A DNA stretch of 48,792 nucleotides from Mordavella massiliensis (GTDB lineage Bacteria > Bacillota > Clostridia > Lachnospirales > Lachnospiraceae): positions 1 through 48,792 of the forward strand of contig NZ_JACJLV010000017.1 in NCBI RefSeq assembly GCF_016902415.1, in the 5' to 3' direction. Below the pieces are notes generated by a model. That model was given only the letters and a program-made list of their open reading frames with translations, did not search any database and had not been told where the DNA came from. Position 1 is the first letter of the stretch. Every line of letters begins with the position of its first letter. Position numbers and translations under genes: made by a program. This document shows positions 25,465-33,185 of this stretch, piece by piece.

Positions 25465-26949
25465 ATGCCAGTTTTTGATTTTAATAACGCGCCGGCAAAG
25501 GATCAGGAGCCGGAGTGCACTTATGAAGTATTCTATTCCAACGAAAGGACCGCTTCTGCGGATCATCCGATGCTGGTCCTTGGTGATAAAGAGGCGGGAC
25601 TTTCCCATCACGCCTGCGGAGTATTTACCAATCCGGTCCGGAAGACCGCTTTTGAATGGAAAGAGGGCGGGGAGACCTGCAGCGTGGATATCGTAAAGAT
25701 TGACGCCCGGTTTGTCAGCCTTCTGAAGTGGCTGGGGGAAAATCATATCAATGTGTGCCTGTCCGGAGAGGAGAGGGAGGAAGGCTATTGTGTCTACCGG
25801 ATCCGGGAGATGGCTTTTGGCGGAGGGTCCAAGCTGTCTGCAGAAGACGGATTTCTCCAGTTTATGATTGAACGGCTTCTTTCCAGTGATGCGCCTTCCA
25901 TGGAGATTCCGGAGGAGGAAGAAGAGGAGGCCGGCGACAGCATGAAGCTGACCAGCATCCAGAGTATTACAGACTTTATGAACTGCGCGGGCCGGACCCT
26001 GCCGGATAATATCCGTCTCTGGGCCAGACGGAATCTTGCGGTGGCCCGTTCCAGCGAGGTGTCGGCAGAAGAACGCCGTCATGCCCAGCGGGCGTTGTCG
26101 ATCATGATGAATATTCAGTGGAAGGGAAATTATTTTCCGGCGGTGGATCCGAAAGAGGCCAGAAGGATCCTGGATGAAGAACTGTACGGTATGGAACAGG
26201 TCAAGCAGCGGATCATTGAGACCATTATCCAGATCAACCGGACCCATACTCTTCCGGCTTACGGAATCCTGCTGATCGGACCTGCGGGAACCGGGAAGTC
26301 CCAGATCGCCTATGCGGTGGCCAGGATTTTGAAACTCCCCTGGACCACGCTGGATATGAGCTCCATTAACGATCCGGAGCAGCTGACCGGAAGCTCCAGG
26401 ATCTATGCCAACGCCAAGCCCGGAATTATCATGGAAGCATTTTCCATGGCAGGCGAGTCCAACCTGGTCTTCATCATCAATGAGCTGGATAAGGCGGCGG
26501 CCGGGAAGGGAAACGGCAATCCGGCGGATGTGCTTTTGACTCTTTTGGATAATCTTGGATTTACAGATAATTATATTGAATGTATGATCCCGACGGTGGG
26601 CGTGTATCCCATCGCAACGGCCAATGACAAGGATCAGATCAGCGCGCCTCTGATGTCCCGGTTTGCGGTGATCGAGATCCCGGACTATACACCGGAAGAA
26701 AAGAAAGTGATCTTCTCTAATTATGCATTGCCGAAAGTTCTCAAGCGGATCGGCATGGAGAAGGATGAATGCACCCTTACGCCGGAAGGATTGGATGCAG
26801 TGATCGAGATCTATAAAAAGACCAGCGGCATCCGCGACCTGGAACAGGCGGCCGAGCACCTGGCGGCAAACGCCCTGTATCAGATTGAAGTAGATCACTT
26901 AAGATCCGTCACCTTTGACGGGGAAATGGTACGGAACCTGCTGGGGTAG
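25465..26949 (+). CDS. Lon-like AAA+ ATPase lacking the protease domain
   Basis: 494 residues. Residues 1-230 are a unique N-terminal region with an acidic run (EEEEEE). The AAA+ module follows: ELYGMEQVKQRIIE, Walker A GPAGTGKSQ (~275), PGIIMEAF (as in Lon PGRIIQ), then FIINELDK where Lon has LLDEIDK, then MSRFAVIEIPDYTPEEKK and GIRDLEQ (sensor 2). The protein stops where Lon's Ser-Lys protease domain would begin. The Walker B Asp is Asn, so ATP hydrolysis may be weak. Probably an unfoldase or regulatory ATPase (inference). ATG 25465 is chosen over 25438 because AAAAGGAG lies 6 bases upstream of it. Confidence 0.8.
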   Translation: MPVFDFNNAPAKDQEPECTYEVFYSNERTASADHPMLVLGDKEAGLSHHACGVFTNPVRKTAFEWKEGGETCSVDIVKIDARFVSLLKWLGENHINVCLSGEEREEGYCVYRIREMAFGGGSKLSAEDGFLQFMIERLLSSDAPSMEIPEEEEEEAGDSMKLTSIQSITDFMNCAGRTLPDNIRLWARRNLAVARSSEVSAEERRHAQRALSIMMNIQWKGNYFPAVDPKEARRILDEELYGMEQVKQRIIETIIQINRTHTLPAYGILLIGPAGTGKSQIAYAVARILKLPWTTLDMSSINDPEQLTGSSRIYANAKPGIIMEAFSMAGESNLVFIINELDKAAAGKGNGNPADVLLTLLDNLGFTDNYIECMIPTVGVYPIATANDKDQISAPLMSRFAVIEIPDYTPEEKKVIFSNYALPKVLKRIGMEKDECTLTPEGLDAVIEIYKKTSGIRDLEQAAEHLAANALYQIEVDHLRSVTFDGEMVRNLLG

Positions 26950-27022
26950 TTCGGTATTGCAATTTTGGCGTCATGGTTTCAGACTCTGCAGCTGGAGAAA
27001 AGAAGAACAAAAAAGACATGAA

Positions 27023-27070
27023 AAAATCCACTGTATCGAAGTTGACATTTCGTACAGTGGATTTTAATTT
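27023..27070 (+). terminator. Terminator after the Lon-like gene
   Basis: 13-bp stem (27023-27035 with 27053-27065) plus an inner CGAA/TTCG, followed by TTTTAATTT. The A-rich 5' flank allows it to work in both directions. Confidence 0.8.
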
Positions 27071-27336
27071 GTTATTTCATCCAATGGACTATACCTCTCT
27101 TTTCATTAGATTATGAATGTTAAGCTTAAGTTTTTGGTGGTCCGTCCTCCTTGTTATTTGATGGCTTAATAATAACTCGCAAAACACAAAATGTCAATAC
27201 AAAAACTGAAAAAAATATAATAAAATTAAAATATACAGAATATTTAGCTTCGGAATATTCTGTTTGTGTTGAAGAGGGAGACAGATCCATGATAAGATGA
27301 TTCTAATTATAAATGTGTGTTAGGGATGTGTAAAAA
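27071..27336. other. A+T-rich intergenic stretch without a gene
   Basis: No credible reading frame. A minus-strand AAGGAGG near 27146-27152 is not followed by a start codon within useful distance. A small hairpin CAGAATATT/AATATTCTG lies at 27237-27263. No clear promoter for the following DUF1294 gene was recognised. Confidence 0.6.
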
Positions 27337-27603
27337 ATGATCTATTATTTATTCGTGATCAACGTGATAACCTTTGCGGCCTTCGGGCTGGATAAAAGAA
27401 AAGCAAAAAAACGAAAATTCCGGATCAGGGAGAGCGTATTGCTCGGGCTGGCGCTGATCGGAGGATCCCTTGGAGCAATGGCAGGGATGTTCCTGTTTCA
27501 TCATAAAACAAGAAAACCCGCATTTCGGATCGGGATTCCCGTCCTCTTTTTGCTGCAGGGAGTCATATGGATCCTGATCGCCGGAATGGAAATGGGGACG
27601 TAG
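27337..27603 (+). CDS. DUF1294 small membrane protein
   Basis: 88 residues, normal for the family. Helices at ~3-18, ~32-52 and ~65-84, with DKRKAKKRKFRIRES, LIGGSLGAMAGMFLFHHKTRK and PAFRIGIPVL, the conserved DUF1294 sequence. Function unknown. The last five codons and the stop lie inside a 25-bp palindrome (27585-27637), so the C-terminus (MEMGT) may have been supplied by that insertion. Confidence 0.88.
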   Translation: MIYYLFVINVITFAAFGLDKRKAKKRKFRIRESVLLGLALIGGSLGAMAGMFLFHHKTRKPAFRIGIPVLFLLQGVIWILIAGMEMGT

Positions 27604-27637
27604 ACCTTTTGCAAAGGTCTACGTCCCCATTTCCATT
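27585..27637. repeat. Perfect 25-bp palindrome with GGGGACG arms
   Basis: Arms 27585-27609 and 27613-27637 are fully complementary around TGC. It contains ATGGGGACG/CGTCCCCAT as in the palindrome at 3201-3246, with different outer and inner sequence. It lies between converging genes, so it could end both transcripts, but its sharing with the other site points to a mobile REP-like family. Confidence 0.75.
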
Positions 27638-27657
27638 TGCTTACCATTTTATTTCCA

Positions 27658-29784
27658 TTATTGAGCATTTATGGTATAGTCGTTTTCTTCTGTTGTTACA
27701 GGTACATCTGCATGAACAGAGCTGTTGTCGATCTCGACGGAGTAGGTTTTGTGGATCATGCAGTTTACCGGATCCTCGGTGGCGATGACGATGGCCAGGC
27801 TGTGGCCGGGCTCTACTGTATACCGGGTTGCGTTCAGATAGATGTGGTAGTCGTGGTACTCGTCTTTCTTTAATTCGATGCTGTTTGCCGCGGTTTCGGG
27901 CTCGTATCCGGCTTCCGGATTGCAGAGATCTGCGAATGCGCGGGTGATGACGCGGTATTTTTTATGTACGGTGGTGAATTCTGCCTCGTCGAATGCCGGA
28001 AGGTCTCCGCCGTTTATGATACCGCCTTCTTTTACGGTGGTTACCGGAATGATGTTTCTCTCCGGGTCTGTGGTCTGGATGCTGTCAAATTCGGTGTCGC
28101 AGACATCGCAGAGAAGTACGGCGATTTCCACATCGTCCATTCTGCCGGAGATCCTGGAGGCGCCCAGTTTCATGGTCAGGGTGTCCACGTCGTTGCGGTT
28201 TTCGGGATGGAAATCTGCCTCTGCATCGCCGTCTTTTAATGCGGCTTTCAGATGCAGGCATACCGTACCCTGGATGGTGACTGCCTTCTCAAATGGGCGG
28301 GTGACATAGCGCTGTCCCATATTGGTGGAAGTGGTGCCCATCACATCGTCGAAGTTTTTGGCGCTGATTCCGGCAGCCTCCCAGTCGGTGTCGATCACGG
28401 CAGTTCCGGTGGATCCGCTGGTCAGCTTCATGCTGTGTCCGGTGTCCCAGGAGTCGGAAGTTTCCCATTTTCTCTGGTCATGGTTTGTCTGTACCAGGAC
28501 GGCGGGCATGTCTTCTGCCTGATTCTCTACACCGTACAGATAATGGGTGATCCATTCATTTACGATGTCGTCATAAAATTTTCCGTCGATAAGGATACCA
28601 TAGCCTTTGTTTGGCATGGTCGGTGTGATATGGGGACCCTGGTGCAGGATGGCCTTTACAGTCTGTCCGGCTTTCTGGAAGGACTTCAGCATCATTTCAA
28701 ATTGTTTGGTAGAAACATTTTCGTCGTTGAGTCCCTGAACGATCAGCGCGGGGCACTTTATCTTGTCTGCGTTTAAGCGGTAATTTCCGCTTCCCCAGAA
28801 TTTTTCATCGTAATCGAAACCGCATTTTAACTGCTGAAGGCTGAGTTCATGATGAAATGCGGCGATGTCGTCCAGCTGTTTTTCGGAAAGGGTGCTGTCG
28901 TTGTAGCGGCTGGAGCAGTAATAAGCCAGGAAACTGTTCAGCATTTCCTTTGGCCAGTAGCGCTGTGCGCCCTGCATGTTCTGCTGGCTGTACCAGTCGG
29001 CGATTCCTGCTACGGGAACGATGGTTTTCAGCCCTTCCACACCTGTGGTTGCGACTGCGAAAGGCATGGTGCCTGCGTAAGAACGTCCGGTCATGGCTAC
29101 ATTTCCATTGGCCCAGTCGGCTTTAGTGGTGATGGTGCCTTCCCGGTCTGCATAGGCCACCCGGTCGCCGTGGATCCACTCTACCACGGATTTGAAGGCG
29201 TCTCTTTCATACTCAGAACCTACATAGTTGAATCCGTCGGAGCCAAGGGCGCCAAATCCTGCGCTGACGATGACTGCAAATCCCCGCACCAGATAATAAT
29301 TGAAACTGTCGATATTTTCATAAACCATGCTGTTGGTGCTGCCCTTGTCTTTATAGTACCAGTCGGAAGGATCCGCCTTTAAGGCCAGATCCATGGCGCT
29401 TGCGGAACCGGAAGGAACCCGGGGCGCGGCCTCATGATCCAGGTCGGCGAGATCAAATTTGCGGTATTCTTTTTCCGCCACCTCTTTCATGTGGTCGTAA
29501 CCGTCCTCCTGGACGCCGGCGCAGTAGGGACGCGCCTCAAATAAGGTGGCAGCTTTGTAATTCCCTTCTACGGCGCTTCTTGGTACCTGGACAAAGACCT
29601 TGACCAGATCCCGTTTTCCGTCCCCGTCCATGTCGTAGTCGGATTCCACGTATACGCAGTATCTGACAATGTCTGATGTGGCAGGATCATATTTTTCTCC
29701 GGTTTTTCCGTCAGTAAAGGGGAAGACCGGCTGTGCCAGACCGTTTTCAAAAACCGGCACTTTGCTGTAATGCTTGTTTTCCAT
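27658..29784 (-). CDS. pepX: Xaa-Pro dipeptidyl-peptidase (PepX, S15)
   Basis: 708 residues. Alpha/beta-hydrolase with nucleophile Ser235 in GRSYAGT, Asp354 in QGLNDENV and His385 in HQGPHITP. A C-terminal jellyroll domain follows from ~440. It releases X-Pro dipeptides from peptide N-termini. Shorter than lactococcal PepX (763) because the N-terminal dimerisation domain is reduced. No signal peptide, so cytosolic. GGGAGG lies 8 bases before the ATG. CocE-type esterases share the fold but usually lack this sequence around Ser. Confidence 0.88.
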   Translation of the reverse strand: MENKHYSKVPVFENGLAQPVFPFTDGKTGEKYDPATSDIVRYCVYVESDYDMDGDGKRDLVKVFVQVPRSAVEGNYKAATLFEARPYCAGVQEDGYDHMKEVAEKEYRKFDLADLDHEAAPRVPSGSASAMDLALKADPSDWYYKDKGSTNSMVYENIDSFNYYLVRGFAVIVSAGFGALGSDGFNYVGSEYERDAFKSVVEWIHGDRVAYADREGTITTKADWANGNVAMTGRSYAGTMPFAVATTGVEGLKTIVPVAGIADWYSQQNMQGAQRYWPKEMLNSFLAYYCSSRYNDSTLSEKQLDDIAAFHHELSLQQLKCGFDYDEKFWGSGNYRLNADKIKCPALIVQGLNDENVSTKQFEMMLKSFQKAGQTVKAILHQGPHITPTMPNKGYGILIDGKFYDDIVNEWITHYLYGVENQAEDMPAVLVQTNHDQRKWETSDSWDTGHSMKLTSGSTGTAVIDTDWEAAGISAKNFDDVMGTTSTNMGQRYVTRPFEKAVTIQGTVCLHLKAALKDGDAEADFHPENRNDVDTLTMKLGASRISGRMDDVEIAVLLCDVCDTEFDSIQTTDPERNIIPVTTVKEGGIINGGDLPAFDEAEFTTVHKKYRVITRAFADLCNPEAGYEPETAANSIELKKDEYHDYHIYLNATRYTVEPGHSLAIVIATEDPVNCMIHKTYSVEIDNSSVHADVPVTTEENDYTINAQ

Positions 29785-29835
29785 GATAAACCTCCCAAAA
29801 ATATGATATGTGTTCTGATTGAACTTCTGATAAAT

Positions 29836-29864
29836 AGTATAGATTTTCTTTTGGTTCTAGTCAA
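29836..29864 (-). promoter_or_regulatory. Sigma-A promoter of pepX
   Basis: Read on the minus strand: TTGACT (29864-29859), 17 bases, TATACT (29841-29836), about 50 bases before the start codon. Confidence 0.85.
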
Positions 29865-29946
29865 TCACTCTGATATTTAAAAAAGATACCAAAAAGTTTC
29901 CGGTATGTGTTAGAATAAACAGGAAATCATTTGGGAGGTTTTAGAG

Positions 29947-30840
29947 ATGAAGATAGCAGTAACTTATGATAATGGAAACATATTTCAGCATTTTGGAAGA
30001 ACCGAATCGTTCAAGGTATACGAAGTGGAAAATAATCAGGTCATTTCCAGTGAAGTGATTGGTTCTAACGGCGTTGGACATGGCGCGCTGGCCGGACTTC
30101 TGGCGGAACAGAAGGTAGATGTGCTGATCTGCGGCGGCATCGGCGGAGGAGCCCAGGCGGCTCTTGCAGAGGCAGGTGTGGAACTTTGTTCCGGAGCCGA
30201 AGGAGACACCGATCAGGCAGTAGAAGCATATCTGAAGGGCGAACTGGTATCTACAGGAGCCAACTGTGATCATCATCACGGAGAAGGCCACAGCTGCGGG
30301 GATCATGAGGAAGGTCACAGCTGCGGAGATCATGAAGAGGGTCATTCCTGCTCAGGCGGCTGCGGGAGCAGCTGCGGCGGGGGATGCGGTACACAGCCGA
30401 CACTGACCGGACGAAATGTGGGAAAGACCTGCCGTACTCACTATAAAGGCACATTTAACGATGGAACCAAGTTTGACTCTTCATATGACCGGGGAGAACC
30501 GCTGGAGTTTGTCTGCGGAGCCGGACAGATGATCCCTGGATTTGACGCTGCTGTTGCGGATATGGAAGTGGGACAGATTGTGGATGTGCATCTGATGCCG
30601 GAGGAAGCATATGGCATGCCGGACCCCAATGCAGTATTTACCGTGGAGATCGCACAGCTTCCGGGATCCGAGGAAGCACAGGTGGGACAGCAGGTTTATC
30701 TGACCAATCAGTATGGACAGCCATTCCCTGTGAAAGTGGCGGCAAAGGGAGAAACGACAATCACTTTCGATGCAAATCCTGAGATGGCTGGAAAAGAATT
30801 GAACTTCCGGATTGAGCTGGTTGAAGTACTGGAAGGGTGA
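29947..30840 (+). CDS. NifX/NifB-like domain fused to FKBP-type peptidyl-prolyl isomerase
   Basis: 297 residues with three parts. Residues 1-105 are a dinitrogenase-cofactor-type domain (MKIAVTYDNGNIFQHFGRTE and VLICGGIGGGAQAAL). Residues ~107-150 are a His/Cys-rich linker with a repeated GHSCGDHEE and a Cys/Gly run. Residues ~155-297 are a SlyD-like FKBP (THYKGTFNDGTKFDSS, GQMIPGFDAAV). The FKBP flap resembles SlyD, known in nickel delivery. The whole looks like a metal-handling chaperone; metal and client are unknown. ATG follows TTGGGAGG. Its stop overlaps the next start (TGATG). Confidence 0.85.
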   Translation: MKIAVTYDNGNIFQHFGRTESFKVYEVENNQVISSEVIGSNGVGHGALAGLLAEQKVDVLICGGIGGGAQAALAEAGVELCSGAEGDTDQAVEAYLKGELVSTGANCDHHHGEGHSCGDHEEGHSCGDHEEGHSCSGGCGSSCGGGCGTQPTLTGRNVGKTCRTHYKGTFNDGTKFDSSYDRGEPLEFVCGAGQMIPGFDAAVADMEVGQIVDVHLMPEEAYGMPDPNAVFTVEIAQLPGSEEAQVGQQVYLTNQYGQPFPVKVAAKGETTITFDANPEMAGKELNFRIELVEVLEG

Positions 30841-31163
30841 TGAGGAATTTGTTTCCTGTAATTGATAAGAAGAAAACCGGGATCCATTTGCGCAGGATTA
30901 TGGATGAGCGTGCGCTGTCTGTAAAAGATGTTCAGGAATATCTGGGGCTTGCCAGTATCCAGAGCGTTTACCACTGGCTGAACGGAATCAGCATGCCAAC
31001 CATTGACAATCTATATGCACTTAGCGAGTTGTTTCAACTCCCGGTAGATGAAATGTTGTGCGGAACCAGGCGATATGACTACAAGACGCCCGGTAAACAG
31101 AACGCCTGGGTGAAACGCCTGCAGGCATATCGTGAAAAGCTGCAGGAATATAAAGCAGCGTAA
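30840..31163 (+). CDS. XRE-type helix-turn-helix protein
   Basis: 107 residues. The HTH lies at ~14-70 (HLRRIMDERALSVKDVQEYL, then YHWLNGISMPTIDNLYALSELF), followed by a basic C-terminal helix. The start overlaps the FKBP-fusion stop, so it is translationally coupled and probably regulates its own operon; target unknown. A GTG at 30837 is an alternative start. Confidence 0.85.
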   Translation: MRNLFPVIDKKKTGIHLRRIMDERALSVKDVQEYLGLASIQSVYHWLNGISMPTIDNLYALSELFQLPVDEMLCGTRRYDYKTPGKQNAWVKRLQAYREKLQEYKAA

Positions 31164-31200
31164 AACATTTATACTACAAGTTCAATGACAAAAATAGGAT

Positions 31201-31249
31201 CCTCCCTTAAAATGATTCCTATAGAGATCAGGAGTTGTTTTAAGGGAGG
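31201..31249 (+). promoter_or_regulatory. Hairpin sequestering the ribosome binding site of the DIP1984 gene
   Basis: CCTCCCTTAAAA (31201-31212) is perfectly complementary to TTTTAAGGGAGG (31238-31249), whose GGGAGG is the ribosome binding site of the gene starting at 31257. An inner TCCT/AGGA adds to the structure. AATTTTT follows, so it could also act as a terminator for the XRE transcript. Confidence 0.75.
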
Positions 31250-31256
31250 AATTTTT

Positions 31257-31919
31257 ATGGGCGAAAAGATGCTTGTGACGCAGGCTCTGGATGAGAGAGA
31301 TCTGCTGGTAAAGAAGATAGGTGATAAGATTGAGAAGGCGAGCTTTGTAGATACGATCCGGCCAAATGAGGACAAGGTTTATGCGAAGCGGGTCGACAGG
31401 GCAGAATTTGCGAAAGAGGCGGAAGCTTCTTATCAGCAGATTCATGACTTGATCAAACGGTTCCAGAAGATTGACGCCGCGATCGTAGATTCCAATGCCA
31501 GGACAGAAGTGAAGACTTCTTACGGAACTTTTACAGTAGCAGGCGCCATTTCTTTGAGAAGCAGGCTTCATGGCATGGATTCATACGAAGGAGACGCTGA
31601 TTTTGAAGGAAAACTGCAGGATAAATTAAATAGCGAATACAATGAACGCGTACGTTTTTGTGATCTGAAGAACAGCCAGCTTCAGACCACTGCCGAAAGT
31701 ATGCGGCTGAGTATTTTAGGGCGTGATGCAAAGGCAAAAGATGACAGGCCGTTAGACGTGGTTGATACATACGTAAAGGAGAACACGACAGAGCTTGTAG
31801 ATCCACTGGATGTAAAGACGAAGCTGGAAGAACTTGAGGAAAAGAGAAATATCCTTCTTGCGGAACTGGATACACAGATCAAAGTATCTAATGCAACTAC
31901 GTTTATTGAGATTGTATAG
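31257..31919 (+). CDS. DIP1984 family protein
   Basis: 220 residues, soluble and mostly helical. It begins MGEKMLVTQALDERDLLVKK and carries the family phrases SYQQIHDLIKRFQKIDAAIV and GTFTVAGAISLRSRL. DIP1984 is an uncharacterised family; no catalytic motif is evident. The start at 31257 follows GGGAGG by 7 bases; the longer frame from 31185 would translate through the masking hairpin. A structured tRNA-like RNA region begins about 95 bases after the stop. Confidence 0.8.
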   Translation: MGEKMLVTQALDERDLLVKKIGDKIEKASFVDTIRPNEDKVYAKRVDRAEFAKEAEASYQQIHDLIKRFQKIDAAIVDSNARTEVKTSYGTFTVAGAISLRSRLHGMDSYEGDADFEGKLQDKLNSEYNERVRFCDLKNSQLQTTAESMRLSILGRDAKAKDDRPLDVVDTYVKENTTELVDPLDVKTKLEELEEKRNILLAELDTQIKVSNATTFIEIV

Positions 31920-32014
31920 AGGCATTGCTTACATTACGAAAATTCCGGACTCAGTTCCCCTGCAGCAGGGTAATGCTGCCTGGTGAAAACACCAAATTTG
32001 ATTAAGTTGGGAAA

Positions 32015-32100
32015 CTCAATAAAGAAGTGGCGCAGCTGGTAGCGCACATGGCTTGTAACCATGATGTCGCAGGTTCAAATCCTGTCTTCAGAAGATTGAG
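32015..32100 (+). ncRNA. tRNA-like structured RNA, possibly YrlA-type Y RNA
   Basis: The core 32028-32085 is an almost perfect tRNA body. D arm GCGC/GCGC with loop AGCTGGTA, anticodon arm CATGG/CCATG with loop CTTGTAA (Thr-like), variable ATGTC, T arm GCAGG/CCTGT with loop TTCAAAT. The acceptor stem has only four pairs (GAAG 32024-32027 with CTTC 32086-32089), then an asymmetric internal loop, then a further helix CTCAAT (32015-32020) with ATTGAG (32095-32100). No discriminator/CCA position exists. Upstream hairpins TGGTG/CACCA (31981-31994) and GCAGCA/TGCTGC (31962-31979) suggest the RNA is larger. This layout recalls bacterial Y RNAs of the YrlA type. The alternative is a decayed tRNA-Thr. 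Confidence 0.5.
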
Positions 32101-32323
32101 GGAATGAATGATGTGAAAGAACATCGCAAATCGTTAATCGTTTTGGATTTTGTCTGAACTGTTAACTGTGAATGGTCAATTGTTTTCTTCTTCAATAGTT
32201 TTGGGTAAATGGGGAACTTTTCTTCAGGCATAGAAATGTGCCGAAATCCATGGGACAGGTTAAGGCGCTGAACTGATTGGCCGGGAATAAACCTCATGGC
32301 TGTAATGCAGGCAATAATATCAG

Positions 32324-32355
32324 AGAAAGGCTGCGGTGTATGCCGCAGCCTTTCT
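32324..32355 (+). terminator. 13-bp hairpin upstream of a small hypothetical gene
   Basis: AGAAAGGCTGCGG (32324-32336) and CCGCAGCCTTTCT (32343-32355) are perfectly complementary with a 6-nt loop. The U-tract is weak. It could end the tRNA-like transcript; GGGAGG of the next gene follows 6 bases later. Confidence 0.6.
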
Positions 32356-32373
32356 ATACACGGGAGGACAGTG

Positions 32374-32661
32374 ATGAAACGAAAGAGAGAGACGTCTGCT
32401 AATAGCATCTGGAACAAAGAAGGATTCCTGATGTGTGGTCTGGGAGAAAATTTTACGAACGAAGAGGGGATTTTAGTTAATGATACTTGTTATGAAGAAT
32501 GGGATAAAATCTTAGACCGTATGATTTTTTTGTGGAAAGAATCGAATGAGTATACATGTGCCAGACAGAATCCTTACGAAGAGGAATACGCGAAAGCGCA
32601 TGAGGAATTTACGGAAAAATATGGCTTTCATATCGGAATACATCGAAGGATGAAGCGCTGA
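32374..32661 (+). CDS. Hypothetical protein, possibly truncated
   Basis: 95 residues starting MKRKRETSANSIWNKEGF, with a helix DRMIFLWKESNEYTCARQN and then PYEEEYAKAHEEFTEKYGFH. Strongly charged and soluble. The wording resembles the middle of longer clostridial proteins I cannot name, and the abrupt basic end (GIHRRMKR) suggests 3' truncation. GGGAGG 6 bases before the ATG supports translation. Confidence 0.5.
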   Translation: MKRKRETSANSIWNKEGFLMCGLGENFTNEEGILVNDTCYEEWDKILDRMIFLWKESNEYTCARQNPYEEEYAKAHEEFTEKYGFHIGIHRRMKR

Positions 32662-32741
32662 ATATGTTAAAAGAGTATTTCTTCTGCCTGTGGGATTAGA
32701 GGGGCGAATCGCCTGCCCCAGTTTCAAAGGGAATACGAAAT

Positions 32742-33077
32742 TTATTGCTCTCGATGTTCCATTCCCCATACGCATAATTGATCCAGCACCGCCATAAGAG
32801 AGTGTCCCTTTTCTGAAAGAGAATATTCTACTTTCGGCGGGATCTGTGGATATACTTTGCGGATGATCAAATTGTCGGATTCCAGTTCCTTCAGATTCTG
32901 ACTCAGGGTTTTATCGGATACTTTCTTTAAATAGCGCTGCATTTCATTAAAACGGACGGGTTCATATTCCATCAGACAGTAAAGGATGACAGGCTTGTAT
33001 TTTCCTGCTATCAGTGAAAGCGTGTAACTATATCCGGTATCATTAAAATTAGCGTTTTCAATATCTTTTTTACTCAT
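32742..33077 (-). CDS. HxlR family transcriptional regulator
   Basis: 111 residues. Winged-helix domain with SLIAGKYKPVILYCLMEYE, RFNEMQRYLKKVSDKTLSQN and PPKVEYSLSEKGHSL, the standard HxlR sequence. The cysteine near the N-terminus often used for redox sensing is absent; only Cys in YCLMEYE and LCVWG remain. Divergent from a flavin-reductase-like gene, which it likely controls through the dyad at 33094-33122. AGAGGT precedes the ATG. Confidence 0.92.
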   Translation of the reverse strand: MSKKDIENANFNDTGYSYTLSLIAGKYKPVILYCLMEYEPVRFNEMQRYLKKVSDKTLSQNLKELESDNLIIRKVYPQIPPKVEYSLSEKGHSLMAVLDQLCVWGMEHREQ

Positions 33078-33093
33078 TAAGCTTACCTCTGAG

Positions 33094-33122
33094 AAAGTAC
33101 CTTACATTTACGAGGGTACTTT
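33094..33122. promoter_or_regulatory. Inverted-repeat operator between hxlR-type and flavin reductase genes
   Basis: AAAGTACC (33094-33101) and GGTACTTT (33115-33122) form a perfect dyad with 13 bases between, in the 108-nt divergent gap. AGTAC/GTACT halves are the usual HxlR target style. Confidence 0.65.
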
Positions 33123-33185
33123 TAGTTACTTCGGTGCTATGTTATCATAGATTTGAAACAAAAACAATAAAAACAGGAGGCTGAT

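Noticed and set aside
25378-26898. 506-codon open frame on the minus strand opposite the Lon-like gene
   Set aside because: It is a shadow of a well-supported + strand gene; composition is His/Arg/Leu-rich and no family motif or ribosome binding site is seen.
27658-29382. Many + strand frames opposite pepX
   Set aside because: All are shadows of the minus-strand peptidase, which has promoter, ribosome binding site and catalytic triad.
32028-32089. Plain tRNA-Thr (TGT)
   Set aside because: Only four of seven acceptor pairs form and there is no discriminator/CCA end, so a functional elongator tRNA is unlikely; kept as tRNA-like RNA instead.
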